A stretch of DNA of 40,184 nt, taken from contig CACYQI010000017.1 of NCBI GenBank assembly GCA_902776455.1, positions 1 to 40,184 of the forward strand, given 5' to 3'. The notes under the pieces are model-generated. The model was not told the origin of the DNA. It was given only the letters and a program-made list of their open reading frames with translations, and made no database searches. This stretch comes from an uncultured Bacteroidales bacterium (GTDB lineage: Bacteria; Bacteroidota; Bacteroidia; Bacteroidales; Bacteroidaceae). This document shows positions 20,957 through 29,919 of this stretch, in pieces (position 1 is the stretch's first letter; the number at the start of each line of letters is the position of its first letter). The position numbers and the translations under genes were made by a program.

Positions 20957-23806
20957 ATGAAAAAAATCAGTTTAATGCTTGCTGTCGGCTTGGTGGCAAG
21001 CCTGCTTATGCTTTCGGCTACAGAGTTCGAGGGCTTCTACTTCTGGAAGGACGGCGCCTACACCCGCTTCGATGCCCTCAGCATCTTCTTCGGAAACGAC
21101 TCCATAACCATAGGCGACGCCACTTTCGACGTGAGCGAAGTGGATAGCATCACTTTCGCAAAGCCCGAAGAGACAGGCGAAACGGTTACAGACACCGTCT
21201 TCATCACCTTCGACGGCACAGCGGCAACGGTCACTCCGGCAAGCGTGGCCGGCATCACCACCGAGGTGGACGGAGCCAATGTCAACTTGACAAACGCCAA
21301 CGAAGACCGCGAGATGACCTTCGTCCTCAGCGGGGAAAGCCAGGAAGGCAGTTTCACGTACAACGGCACCTACAAGGCTTGCATCCGTCTCTCCGGCCTG
21401 AATCTGAAGAGCAACAGCGGTGCGGCGCTCGACATCAAGTGCGGCAAGCGCATCGCCCTCGAGCTTTTCGAAGGCACAGACAACTATCTGGAGGACGCTC
21501 CCGACAGCCTCGGACAGAAAGCCGCCCTGTACTGCAAGGGACATCTCGAGGTGAGCAAGGGCGGAACCCTGACCGTCAAAGGCAACTACACCCATGCCAT
21601 CAAGACGAAGGAGTACATGCTCGTGAAGGCTTCTACAGGCGGCATCACCGTCAACGGCGCTGAGGGCGACGGCATACACGCCGGTCAGTACTTCAAGATG
21701 AACGGCGGAACCGTCAGCATCTCCGGCGTGAAAGGCGACGGCATACAGGCCGAAGCAACTGGAGAAGGCGACGAGGACGACGGACAACTCATCGTGAAAG
21801 GCGGCACACTCGACGTCGCTGTCACCCAAAGAGACGTGGCCGCCATCAAGAGCGACAGCCTGCTCACCATCACGGGAGGTACTCTTACGCTCAACACTAC
21901 AGGCGACGGCAACAAGGGCATCAAGGGGAAGGATAACATCCTCATCAGCGGAGGAGAAATCAACATTACCCAGAGCGGCAAATACATCGTGGTGAACAAC
22001 GACCCGGGCTACGTCGTGGGCATCAAGGCAAGCGGCGACCTCGACATCAGCGGCGGCTCCATCACCATCGAGAACACAGCCGAAGCAGGCAAGGGTCTCA
22101 GCGCCGACGGCAACCTCACTACAAGCGAAACAGACGCTCAGCTTACCATCAACATCAAAGCCTTAGGTTCCGGAGCGGCACTCGACCTTTCGCGCAACGT
22201 CGAAGAGGACGAAGCAGGCAGCGGCGACGGCGACGGTGGAGAAGAAGGCGACGAGGAGCCTGTCTATCGCATCTGCGTGGCTCTGAGTTCCACAAGCAGC
22301 CAGTACTGGAAAAACGTCGTGTACCTCTACACGTCGAGCGGCACCAGAGTGGCCCAGCTGACGAACACCATCATCGTCTCCGCCACGGACCAGGCCACCC
22401 GGACCTTCTTCTATTACGACTTCGACGAAGTGCCCGACGGCCAGTTCTACTTTGCCAGCGACAACTATCAGCGGCAGGGAGGAGGCGGCCCCGGTGGCGG
22501 TGGAGGCGGACAGACCTACACGATTCGCACCGCGGCCCTGAGCGGTCCGACCGAAACGACACCCGCTGTCTATTACTACATCAATACGTCCAACCCCCAA
22601 AGAAGCGGTTCGGTCTATACTTTCACGGTTTCCAACCTCACATCCAGCTATAAGGATGGCACCATCTCCGACGGCGGCTCGGTAGCTCCCTCCAGCAGCA
22701 AGTTCGCTACAGCCACAGGCATCAAGGGCGACGGCAACGTCACCATCGCCGGAGGAACCATCACCATTGCAAACAGCGGAGCGGCGGCCAAGGGCATCTC
22801 CTGCGACAAAGTGCTGCTGACGACAGGCGGCTCGCTCACCATCAACAATAGCGGAGCAGGCACAGGCACTACCAGCAACTACTCCACAGCCAAGGGCTTG
22901 ACCTCCGACGGCAGCATCAACCTGCAAGGAGGCACAGTAAGCATCAGCATGACCGGTGCAGGAGGCAAGGGCATCAAGAGCGACGGAACCATCGTCATCG
23001 GCAAGAGCGACGCGGAAGGACCCGTGCTGACCGTCAGCACGACGGGTGCCAAGTACCTCAGCACATCCTCTGCCAAAGCCATCAAAGCCGTGGGAACCAT
23101 CACCGTGAACGGCGGAGAGAGCGTCATCACGACAAGCCAGAACGGAGCCGAAGGCTTGGAGAGCAAGCTCAAGTCGAATGCCTCGATTGTCTTCAACGGC
23201 GGCAAACACTACTTCAAGTGCTACGACGACTGCATCAACACGGCTGGCGCCATACGCTTCGACGGCGGCATCATCGTCTGCTACAGCTTTGGCAACGACG
23301 CCATAGACAGCAACTACGGACAGAGCGGAGCCATCCAGATAGGCAACGCAGCCGTGTTCTCCTACACCTCAGCCGGCGGACCGGAAGAAGGATTCGACTG
23401 CGACAACAACTCCTACATACAGATTACCGGCTACGGCTACGGCATCAGCGCAGGCGGAAGTCAAGGCGGCGGAGGCGGCGGCTGGGGAGGCTGGGGCGGC
23501 TCGTCGAGCAGCATCGGAAGCGCCGTGCAAGGCTATTGTCTCAGCACAAGCAGCATCAGCTACACCTCCGGACGCTACTACACCCTCGCCGACGCCAGCG
23601 GCAACAACCTCATCACCTATTCCTTCGAGGCCAACGTCAGCAGTTCACTCGCCCTCTTCACCGCCAAGGGCATGACGAAAGGCAGCACCTATACCGTCAA
23701 GTACGCTACCTCAGCGCCCACCGACGCCACGACATCCTGGCACGGACTCTACCTCGGCAGCACCGCCCAAGGCACCTCGCAAGTGACCAGCTTCACGGCC
23801 AACTGA
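20957..23806 (+). CDS. Secreted carbohydrate-binding protein, DUF4353/Cthe_2159-like beta-helix
   Basis: 949 residues. Hydrophobic N-terminal signal (MKKISLMLAVGLVASLLMLS). Residues about 25-75 form the Bacteroidales N-terminal module (FYFWKDGAYTRFDALSIFF, VSEVDSITF). Two long regions (about 100-410 and 590-860) repeat the parallel beta-helix pattern of Cthe_2159-type polysaccharide-binding proteins: INSG/GDGI-type turns such as GAEGDGIHAGQYFKMNGGTV, KGIKGKDNILISGGEINI, and AIDSNYGQSGAIQIGN. Between them and near the end lie Gly-rich loops (GGGGPGGGGGG; GGGGGGWGGWGG). There is no catalytic motif. It probably binds plant or host polysaccharide at the cell surface. Confidence 0.85.
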   Translation: MKKISLMLAVGLVASLLMLSATEFEGFYFWKDGAYTRFDALSIFFGNDSITIGDATFDVSEVDSITFAKPEETGETVTDTVFITFDGTAATVTPASVAGITTEVDGANVNLTNANEDREMTFVLSGESQEGSFTYNGTYKACIRLSGLNLKSNSGAALDIKCGKRIALELFEGTDNYLEDAPDSLGQKAALYCKGHLEVSKGGTLTVKGNYTHAIKTKEYMLVKASTGGITVNGAEGDGIHAGQYFKMNGGTVSISGVKGDGIQAEATGEGDEDDGQLIVKGGTLDVAVTQRDVAAIKSDSLLTITGGTLTLNTTGDGNKGIKGKDNILISGGEINITQSGKYIVVNNDPGYVVGIKASGDLDISGGSITIENTAEAGKGLSADGNLTTSETDAQLTINIKALGSGAALDLSRNVEEDEAGSGDGDGGEEGDEEPVYRICVALSSTSSQYWKNVVYLYTSSGTRVAQLTNTIIVSATDQATRTFFYYDFDEVPDGQFYFASDNYQRQGGGGPGGGGGGQTYTIRTAALSGPTETTPAVYYYINTSNPQRSGSVYTFTVSNLTSSYKDGTISDGGSVAPSSSKFATATGIKGDGNVTIAGGTITIANSGAAAKGISCDKVLLTTGGSLTINNSGAGTGTTSNYSTAKGLTSDGSINLQGGTVSISMTGAGGKGIKSDGTIVIGKSDAEGPVLTVSTTGAKYLSTSSAKAIKAVGTITVNGGESVITTSQNGAEGLESKLKSNASIVFNGGKHYFKCYDDCINTAGAIRFDGGIIVCYSFGNDAIDSNYGQSGAIQIGNAAVFSYTSAGGPEEGFDCDNNSYIQITGYGYGISAGGSQGGGGGGWGGWGGSSSSIGSAVQGYCLSTSSISYTSGRYYTLADASGNNLITYSFEANVSSSLALFTAKGMTKGSTYTVKYATSAPTDATTSWHGLYLGSTAQGTSQVTSFTAN

Positions 23807-23852
23807 CAGACATCCGCAATCGAAAATAAAGACACCCACAGGAGCATCACTC

Positions 23853-23970
23853 TACACAACGTGCTGTGTAGGCTGATGCTCCACGTTGTGTAAGCCGATG
23901 CTCCGTGGAGGAAAGCCCGATGCTCCGTGGAGCGTAGGCCGATGCTCCGTGGAGTGTAAACTGATGCCCC
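23853..23970. repeat. 22-bp palindromic repeat array
   Basis: Units start at 23875, 23897, 23919 and 23941, each GATGCTCC plus a palindromic core, with a degenerate unit at 23853 (ACACAACGTGCTGTGT). It lies downstream of the carbohydrate-binding protein gene. Confidence 0.9.
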
Positions 23971-24093
23971 ATAACGGTGATTAAAATTTAATGTTGTCCG
24001 GGGATAATCAAGGGCACCTCTACTTATGCGCCTATTATTCGGTTTTCCTAACAAAAAGCAGCCCAAGTGGCTTATCTAAAGTCTCGAAGAGAC

Positions 24094-24275
24094 GAAAGAC
24101 CACAGACGGGGGCGCAAGCCCCCGGTAGTTGTGCGACAACGAAAGAAGCCCCGAGGGGGCGACAGAATATATAACAAGTTTAATTTCAACTTGCATCTAT
24201 CTCTGTCGCCCCCTCGGGGCTTCTCTTCTCCGACATGTTCCTTACCGGGGGTTACACCCCCGTCTGTGGTCTTTC
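24094..24275. repeat. 182-bp inverted repeat with about 74-bp arms
   Basis: The left arm (24094-24166, GAAAGACCACAGACGGGGGC start) and right arm (24202-24275, ending CCCCGTCTGTGGTCTTTC) are complementary with several mismatches; each arm also contains its own small hairpin (GGGGGCGCAAGCCCCC; CGGGGGTTACACCCCCG). The 35-nt loop has a short dyad. A degenerate related piece follows at about 24285-24365 (CTGCGGTCTCTCGCACC). The rest of 23971-24379 has no gene. Confidence 0.85.
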
Positions 24276-24379
24276 GCACCATCGGCGCTTATTTAGCGCA
24301 CGCCAATAATTATAATTCCCCCTCTGCGGTCTCTCGCACCGAGGGTGCTTATTTATCGGACAACAATAGTTGTTTCCCT

Positions 24380-25336
24380 TCAGAATACAGCCCGGACGAT
24401 CTGGCAGACGTTGTCGGGTTTGGCCATAGTATAATAATGTATGGCGGGGAAGCCGTGCTGGAGGAGGTCGCGGCTCTGGCGGATGGCCCAGTCGATGCCT
24501 GCCTGGTAGGCGTCTTCGGCGGTCTTTGCCTTCTCCATCAGGCCGACGAGTTCCTGCGGAATGTCAATATGGAAGGAGCGCGGAAGCATGTCGATCTGCT
24601 TCTTCGACGAGATGGGTTTCAGTCCGGGGATGATGGGAACCGTGATGCCGGCGTTCCGACAGAGTTCGACAAAGCGGAAGAAGCGGTCGTTGTCGAAGAA
24701 CATCTGGGTGACGATGTAGTCGGCTCCGGCCTCCACCTTCTGCTTGAGGTGGCAGATGTCGCTCTCCAGGTTGGCGGCCTCGAAGTGCTTCTCGGGGTAG
24801 GCTGCCACGCCAATGCAGAAGTCGGTGGCGAGGCCTTGCTTGACGGTCGGGTCGAGGTACTGGCCGCGATTCAGGTTGCTGATCATGCCGACGAGTTCCG
24901 AGCTGTGGGCGAAGCCGTCGGGTTCGGGTGAGAAGTGCTTTTGGCCGGGCAGAGCGTCGCCGCGAAGGGCCATGATGTTGTTGATGCCCAGGAAGTGAAG
25001 GTCCAGCAGTTCGCTCTCCACATGGCTGCATGAAGAGCCGCCGCAGATGACGTGCGGCACGATTTCCAGCTCGGGGTAGCGGCGCATGATGGCTGCCACG
25101 ATGGCCACCGTGCCGGGTCGCTTGGCCAGCGTCATGCGGGTGTAGGTGCCGTCGCCGTTGGGCACATATTCTATCTCGTCGCGGTGACAAGTGATGTTGA
25201 TGAAGGGAGGTTGGAACTCCATCAGCGGGTCGAGGCTCAGATAGAGGCGGCTCGCGTCGCTGCCCTTCAAGGGAGGAACGAGTTCGAAACTGGCGAAGGG
25301 CCGCTGCCGGCCGTTGAGGATGTCGATGACTTTCAT
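24380..25336 (-). CDS. metF: 5,10-methylenetetrahydrofolate reductase
   Basis: 318 residues, full length. It reduces 5,10-methylene-THF to 5-methyl-THF using an FAD cofactor, feeding MetH. Conserved parts: ASFELVPPLKG near the start, the Thr/Cys/His segment FINITCHRDEI, GINNIMALRGDALPG (substrate and FAD binding), FCIGVAAYPEKHFEA and the GADYIVTQMFFDNDRFF segment. The C-terminal HYYTMAKPDNVCQIV is family-typical. It lies downstream of metH in the same orientation but separated by about 800 bp of repeats and a gene remnant, so it probably has its own transcription start. It is free of repeat insertions, unlike metH. Confidence 0.97.
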   Translation of the reverse strand: MKVIDILNGRQRPFASFELVPPLKGSDASRLYLSLDPLMEFQPPFINITCHRDEIEYVPNGDGTYTRMTLAKRPGTVAIVAAIMRRYPELEIVPHVICGGSSCSHVESELLDLHFLGINNIMALRGDALPGQKHFSPEPDGFAHSSELVGMISNLNRGQYLDPTVKQGLATDFCIGVAAYPEKHFEAANLESDICHLKQKVEAGADYIVTQMFFDNDRFFRFVELCRNAGITVPIIPGLKPISSKKQIDMLPRSFHIDIPQELVGLMEKAKTAEDAYQAGIDWAIRQSRDLLQHGFPAIHYYTMAKPDNVCQIVRAVF

Positions 25337-25348
25337 GTGAATGCTGTC

Positions 25349-25387
25349 GTTATGACGTTATAACGTTATGACGATATAACGAGTTAT
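25349..25387. repeat. 8-bp tandem repeat (GTTATGAC/GTTATAAC) upstream of metF
   Basis: GTTATGAC, GTTATAAC, GTTATGAC and GATATAAC follow each other in 8-bp steps 12 bp upstream of the metF ATG. Neighbouring units are partly complementary, so a small leader hairpin is possible. Confidence 0.7.
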
Positions 25388-25396
25388 TGAGTGATG

Positions 25397-25654
25397 CTAC
25401 AGGCGGTAGCCCAGGGTGATGCCGAAGGTCTGGTTGAAGAGACGGAAGTCGGGGTCCTCCGGAATGACATAAAGCCCTTTGTAGAGCTTCACGTCGTAGC
25501 TGACACCAGCCTTGGCTGCGATGGTTAACTTCGTGTCAGCACTTTTCCGTTGGTACGCGGGCGTCTCGCCCGCGGTTGTCGGCTGGTTGCTTTTCCGCAG
25601 GCGGGACGCCTGCGTACCATCGCCCAGGGCTGCAATGGTAAGGAAACGTTTCAT
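25397..25654 (-). pseudogene. Shortened outer-membrane-protein gene with repeat insert
   Basis: 85 codons. The start (MKRFLTIAALG) looks like a signal-peptide beginning, and the end (GVSYDVKLYKGLYVIPEDPD, then FNQTFGITLGYRL) like the last beta strands of a Bacteroidales outer-membrane barrel protein with its aromatic/Leu terminus. Residues about 13-35 are pure inverted-repeat sequence (25552-25618). No complete signal peptide or barrel remains, so most of the gene seems lost although the frame is open and a good promoter persists. It could be a deleted relic or an unusual short peptide. Confidence 0.55.
25552..25618. repeat. 67-bp inverted repeat inside the gene remnant
   Basis: Arms 25552-25575 (GGTACGCGGGCGTCTCGCCC start) and 25595-25618 (ending GGACGCCTGCGTACC) pair with a few mismatches, and each arm is also internally palindromic (GCGGGCG/CGCCCGC). 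This G/C-rich family is unlike the others in the window. Confidence 0.85.
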
Positions 25655-25682
25655 AATAGAACAATTTATTGTAAATTAAGTG

Positions 25683-25714
25683 CAAAGGTAAAGAGAAATT
25701 GGCAAAACGGCAAG
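25683..25714 (-). promoter_or_regulatory. Promoter of the gene remnant
   Basis: TACCTTTG (25683-25690) with CTTG (25711-25714) at a 20-bp spacing, 28 bp upstream of the ATG at 25654. Confidence 0.6.
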
Positions 25715-25768
25715 GAATAAGGGAAAAAACATACCGACGACTGGGATAATCATCCACGGCTATGCCGA

Positions 25769-25856
25769 AAACGCTCCGTGGAGAGTAGCCAGTCCCACCG
25801 TGGAGGGACTGCAGTCCTACCGTGGAGAAACTCCAGTACTACCACGGTGGTACTGG
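25769..25856. repeat. 22-bp palindromic repeat array, divergent copies
   Basis: Four contiguous 22-mers at 25769, 25791, 25813 and 25835. The core varies (GCTCCGTGGAGAG, CCACCGTGGAGGG, CTACCGTGGAGAA, CTACCACGGTGGTA) but keeps a CCRYGG centre, and the flanks change to AGT...ACTGC, making longer palindromes. Confidence 0.85.
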
Positions 25857-25895
25857 CGATACTACAGCAAGCGTCCGAGTGGACGCCTTGCAGTC

Positions 25896-26141
25896 TTCCC
25901 TTCCCCTCCCTTTCAGCCTCCTTTCCCCTCCCTTCTAAGGGGAGGGGTTAGGGGTGGGGTGAGAGTTCAGGCTGCTTGCTTCTTTGCTTAGCATCCCCAC
26001 CCCTACCCCCTCCCCTTCGAGGGGAGGGGAAAGGCCCCTGCCTTCCCTTTTTGTTCATTCGGCAACCGTCTCAGTCTGAGAAGGAATACCGTCTTCCCTT
26101 CCCCTCCCTTCTAAGGGGAGGGGTCAGGGGTGGGGTGAAAA
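25896..26141. repeat. Three G-rich hairpin repeats downstream of metH
   Basis: Copies at about 25920-25960, 25991-26032 and 26096-26138, the middle one inverted. They fill the space between the metH stop (26155) and the 22-bp array. No gene is supported between 25655 and 26154. Confidence 0.85.
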
Positions 26142-26154
26142 GTCTGTCTGCTTG

Positions 26155-29100
26155 CTATTTCCCCTGGACAATAAACTTGGAGAGGAGTTGTTCGCCTTCC
26201 TCCTCGGTGATGCCCCGCCGCTGGCAGTAGTCGCGGAGCTGGTCGCGGTCGATGCGGCCCACAGGGAAGTACTTGGCTTCCGGGTGCCAGATGATGAGTC
26301 CGCACACGGAGGTGGACGGCTGGATGCTGTAGTGGTCGGTCAGCTTGACGTTGAGCTTCTGCTCGGCCTCCAGCCTGTCGAAGACGATGCGCTTGAGCGA
26401 ATGGTCGGGACAAGTGGCGTAGCCGAAGGCAACTCTCAAAGTTGAAAAGTTGAAAAGTTGAAAAGTTGAAGCGTTAGATTCATGCCTGTTTCCATTTTTC
26501 ACCTTTTCACCTTTTAACCTTTTCACCTTTTCCTCAAGCCACTCGGCTGCCGCTTCGGCCAGTCGGGCACAGAGGGCGTGCATCATCAGGCGCTCCTCTT
26601 CGTCTTTCGGCTCTTGCAGCGGGCGGGCCGTCACCACGAAGAGTCCGATGGGAGAGGGCTGCTTCTCGTCGAAGAAGTCGGCAAGGCAGCGGTAATGATA
26701 AGCGGCGGATTGGCTGCGAAGCATCGGCAAAGTCTGTCCGTCTTCGCACAGCACGATGTCGTTCCCCCTGCGGATGGCCGGCTCTACCTTATATAAAGCC
26801 TCCACCTCCAAACTCTTGTTCTCGATGCACTTCTCGAGGAATTGCTTGCCCTTCCTCAGCGTCTTCTCTGCCTCGGGGTTGACCAGGAGCTGCTGTAGCG
26901 TTTCGCCCTTGAAGCCCCAGAACAGCAGGAACATACGCCAATCGATGAGGTCTTTTAAGAGTGAAGAGTGAAGAGTGAAGAGTGAAGAATTAGCTGCCGC
27001 CTTAGAATGAGGGTTAGGAATGAGGATAGAAGAGTGAGGAGTGGGCGATGCCATCGGTGCGGTAGCAAATTCTTCATTCTTCATTCTTAATTCTTCATTT
27101 ATTTTGTTGGCCTCCTCGTATGTCGTCAGAGGCGCATGATGCTCGTTGAAGGCATCGCGAATCTCTGTCTGTTCGGCCTTGAATTCTTCGATGAAATGGG
27201 CTTTTTTTGTGATTAATCGCTTCGCAAGCACAGAGGTTCGCGAGGCATCGCCGCCATAGAGGACCAGTCCGTCGTAGAGGGGAGCCAGTTTTACTGCAGT
27301 GTGGACGGCCGACGTCGTTGCCCCGCCCACCAGGATGGGCACGTCGAGATGCTCCCGTTGGAAGGTCTCGCAGAGCTTTTCCATTTCCTTCAGCGACGGA
27401 GTAATCAGTCCGCTGATGCCCACGAGGACGGGCTTGTGCTTCAAGGTCGCTTCGAGAATCGTCTCGCACGGCACCATGACGCCGAGGTCAATCACTTCGA
27501 ACCCGTTGCAAGCCAGCACGATGCCTACGATGTTCTTCCCGATGTCGTGGACGTCGCCGTTGGCCGTGGCGAGTACGATGCAAGGCTTCTCCTTGCCGCC
27601 TTGCGCTTCGTCCTGCGCATCGATGTAGGGTTGCAGGATGGCCACGGCGTCCTTCATCACCTGTGCCGACCGCACCACTTGCGGCAGGAACATCTTGCCT
27701 TCGCCGAACAGCGTGCCGATGTGTTCCATGGCCTGCATGAGGGGGCCTTCGATGACGTTGATGGGCTGACCGTACTTGGCCAGCGCTTCGGGTATGTCCT
27801 CTGCGAGGTGGCTGCTGTCGCCCTTGGTCAAAGCAGACAGCAAACGCTGTTCAATGCTTAATGAAGAATGAAGAATGAAGAATGAAGAATCAGAGTTACC
27901 GTTAGATGTTGCTGGTGAATTTAATTCTTCACTCTTCACTCTTAGTTCTTCACTCAAGGCAAGCAGTCTTTCTGTTGCTTCGTCGTCGGTGTTCAGAACG
28001 ACGTCTTCGACCGCTCGCCGCAGGTTTTGGTCGATTTCATCGTATATTTGGAGCATCGACGGATTGACGATTGCCATGTCGAGACCTGCGCGGATGGCGT
28101 GGTAGAGGAACACCGAATGCATGGCTTCCCTGACCCGATTGTTGCCGCGGAAAGCGAAGGAGAGGTTGCTGACGCCGCCGCTTGTCTTCGCATAGGGCAG
28201 GTTCTCCTTTATCCAACGCACGGCGCGGATGAAATCGACGGCATAAGCTTGGTGCTCCTTGATGCCCGTCCCGACGGAAAGGATATTGACGTCGAAGATG
28301 ATGTCCTCAGGAGGAAAACCGATGGAGGTCAGCAGGTTGTAGGCACGCTGAGCGATGGAAATCTTTCTCTCGTAGGTCGTGGCCTGCCCTTCCTCGTCGA
28401 AGGCCATCACGACCACCGCGGCTCCTAAGCGTCTCAGCTCAAGAGCTTTGGCCAGAAAGTCCTGCTCTCCGGCTTTGAGGCTAATGGAGTTGACGATGCA
28501 CTTGCCCTGTGCGTTCTTCAGTCCGGCGAGGACTGTCGGCCAGTCGCTGCTGTCGATCATGAGGACGGCCTTGCCCACGGCGGGATCGCCGCTGATGTGC
28601 CGGAGGAAAGTCTGCATTTCTTGTCGGCTGTCGAGCATGGCGTCGTCCATGTTGATGTCGATGATGGATGCTCCGCCATCTATTTGACCTCGTGCCACGG
28701 AGAGTGCCTCGCCGTACTGCTTCTCTGCGATGAGGCGGGCGAATCTGCGTGAGCCGGCGACGTTAGTGCGCTCCCCTATGTTCGTGAAGTTCTGTGTCTT
28801 GCGGTCGATGAGCAAGGGTTCGAGGCCCGACACGCGCAGCTGATGGTCGGCCTGTGGAATGGTGCGTGGCTTGATGCCGCGCAGGGCGTCGGCAATGGCC
28901 TTGATGTGCTGTTCGTCCGTACCGCAGCAGCCCCCGGCGATGTTGATGAGGCCGTCGCAGGCCATCCTGCGGAGATGCGAGGCGGTGAAGTCGGGGAGTT
29001 CCTCGTATTCGCCCATCTGGTTGGGCAGTCCGGCATTGGGATAGAGCGAAATGGGCAGGGGGCAGTTGGCAGCGAGCTGTTCGACGAAGGGTCGCAAGTC

Positions 29101-29910
29101 TGTGACGCCAAACGAGCAGTTCAGGCCGAAGCTGAGCAGATAGGGGTAGTGGCTGACGCTCGTATAGAAGGCCCAAAGGGTCTGCCCCGTGAGGGTGCGG
29201 CCGCTATGGTCGTTGATGGTGACCGACACCATGACGGGAATTTCCCGATGGAATCGGGCATTTATGTCGCTGATGGCAGAGAGAGCAGCCTTCGTGTTGA
29301 GGGCGTCGTAGCAAGTCTCCAAGAGGAGGAAATCGGCACCGCCTTCGAGGAGAGCCAATGCCTGCTCGCGATAAGAATCGGCCATTTCATCGAAAGAAAC
29401 GGCTCTCCGCGAGGCATCGCCCATGTCGGAAGGCAAGGTAAGCGACTTTGCCGTGGGTCCCATCGAGCCGGCCACATAAATCCTTCTGTCATTGACCATT
29501 GACCATTGACCATTGACCGTTTCTCCCCCTAAAGGGGGACGGGGGGTCTGAGCGGTCTTTTCATTTGCCGCCAGCCTGGCCAGCCTTGCGCCTTCGCGGG
29601 CCATCTCGGCGGCGATGTCCGAACAACCGTATTCCTGCTGGCTGATGCGGTTGGAGGAGAAGGTGTTGGTAGCAATGATGTCGGCTCCCGCCTCGATGTA
29701 AAGGCGGTGGATGTCCGTGATGACTTCGGGCGCGGTGAGGCTGAGAATGTCGTTATTGCCTACAAGCGAGACCGGCCACGACGCGAACCGTCCGCGATGA
29801 AAGCTCTCGGCCGAAAGTCCGAAAGCCTGAATCCTCGTGCCCATCGCGCCGTCCATGATGAGGATGCGACGGGCGAGACTGTCTTTTAGTTCCTTAAACG
29901 ACTGCTCCAT
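26155..29910 (-). CDS. metH: Cobalamin-dependent methionine synthase with four repeat-derived inserts
   Basis: 1251 residues from the ATG at 29910; an upstream TTG at 29922 overlaps the promoter -7 box and is rejected. Domains: homocysteine binding (about 1-345; zinc cysteines in LNCSFGVTD and GGCCGTDEQH), methyl-folate binding (from FTNIGERTNVAGSRRFARL), cobalamin binding (DVHDIG, 786-791, with His788 as the cobalt ligand, then GFEVIDLGVMVPCE), and activation domain (HYRCLADFFDEKQPS; CPDHSLKRIVFDRL; HYSIQPSTSVCGLI). Four segments of low complexity lie between domains or in loops (about 116-141, 651-685, 936-986, 1126-1158), all coded by tandem repeats. It transfers methyl from 5-methyl-THF to homocysteine. 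No cobalamin riboswitch precedes it. Confidence 0.96.
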   Translation of the reverse strand: MEQSFKELKDSLARRILIMDGAMGTRIQAFGLSAESFHRGRFASWPVSLVGNNDILSLTAPEVITDIHRLYIEAGADIIATNTFSSNRISQQEYGCSDIAAEMAREGARLARLAANEKTAQTPRPPLGGETVNGQWSMVNDRRIYVAGSMGPTAKSLTLPSDMGDASRRAVSFDEMADSYREQALALLEGGADFLLLETCYDALNTKAALSAISDINARFHREIPVMVSVTINDHSGRTLTGQTLWAFYTSVSHYPYLLSFGLNCSFGVTDLRPFVEQLAANCPLPISLYPNAGLPNQMGEYEELPDFTASHLRRMACDGLINIAGGCCGTDEQHIKAIADALRGIKPRTIPQADHQLRVSGLEPLLIDRKTQNFTNIGERTNVAGSRRFARLIAEKQYGEALSVARGQIDGGASIIDINMDDAMLDSRQEMQTFLRHISGDPAVGKAVLMIDSSDWPTVLAGLKNAQGKCIVNSISLKAGEQDFLAKALELRRLGAAVVVMAFDEEGQATTYERKISIAQRAYNLLTSIGFPPEDIIFDVNILSVGTGIKEHQAYAVDFIRAVRWIKENLPYAKTSGGVSNLSFAFRGNNRVREAMHSVFLYHAIRAGLDMAIVNPSMLQIYDEIDQNLRRAVEDVVLNTDDEATERLLALSEELRVKSEELNSPATSNGNSDSSFFILHSSLSIEQRLLSALTKGDSSHLAEDIPEALAKYGQPINVIEGPLMQAMEHIGTLFGEGKMFLPQVVRSAQVMKDAVAILQPYIDAQDEAQGGKEKPCIVLATANGDVHDIGKNIVGIVLACNGFEVIDLGVMVPCETILEATLKHKPVLVGISGLITPSLKEMEKLCETFQREHLDVPILVGGATTSAVHTAVKLAPLYDGLVLYGGDASRTSVLAKRLITKKAHFIEEFKAEQTEIRDAFNEHHAPLTTYEEANKINEELRMKNEEFATAPMASPTPHSSILIPNPHSKAAANSSLFTLHSSLLKDLIDWRMFLLFWGFKGETLQQLLVNPEAEKTLRKGKQFLEKCIENKSLEVEALYKVEPAIRRGNDIVLCEDGQTLPMLRSQSAAYHYRCLADFFDEKQPSPIGLFVVTARPLQEPKDEEERLMMHALCARLAEAAAEWLEEKVKRLKGEKVKNGNRHESNASTFQLFNFSTLRVAFGYATCPDHSLKRIVFDRLEAEQKLNVKLTDHYSIQPSTSVCGLIIWHPEAKYFPVGRIDRDQLRDYCQRRGITEEEGEQLLSKFIVQGK
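26438..26532. repeat. Octamer-arm hairpin in metH (activation domain)
   Basis: Left arm of GTTGAAAA octamers (26438-26470), loop 26471-26494, right arm of TTTTCACC octamers (26495-26532), pairing with G-U pairs. It encodes EKVKRLKGEKVKNGNRHESN and onward, replacing the segment before VAFGYATCPDHS. Confidence 0.85.
26957..27100. repeat. Heptamer-arm hairpin in metH (before the activation domain)
   Basis: GAGTGAA heptamers (26959-26986) and a complementary TCATTCT heptamer arm (27068-27100) enclose about 80 nt that include more GAGTGAGGAG-type units. In frame on the minus strand; it encodes Glu/Lys/Asn then Ser/His/Leu-rich peptide. Confidence 0.85.
27857..27955. repeat. Heptamer-arm hairpin in metH (before the cobalamin domain)
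   Basis: ATGAAGA heptamers (27861-27890), a loop of about 30 nt, and a complementary arm of TTCACTC heptamers (27922-27954). It encodes SEELRVKSEELN then HSSLS between the folate and cobalamin domains. Confidence 0.85.
29490..29550. repeat. CATTGAC heptamers plus G-rich hairpin in metH
   Basis: Four CATTGAC heptamers (29490-29517) adjoin a G-rich hairpin (29521-29550, CCCCCTAAAGGGGGACGGGG). Minus strand: TAQTPRPPLGGETVNGQWSM, inserted between LARLAANEK and YVAGSMGPTAKS. Confidence 0.88.
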
Positions 29911-29919
29911 TTCAGGGGA

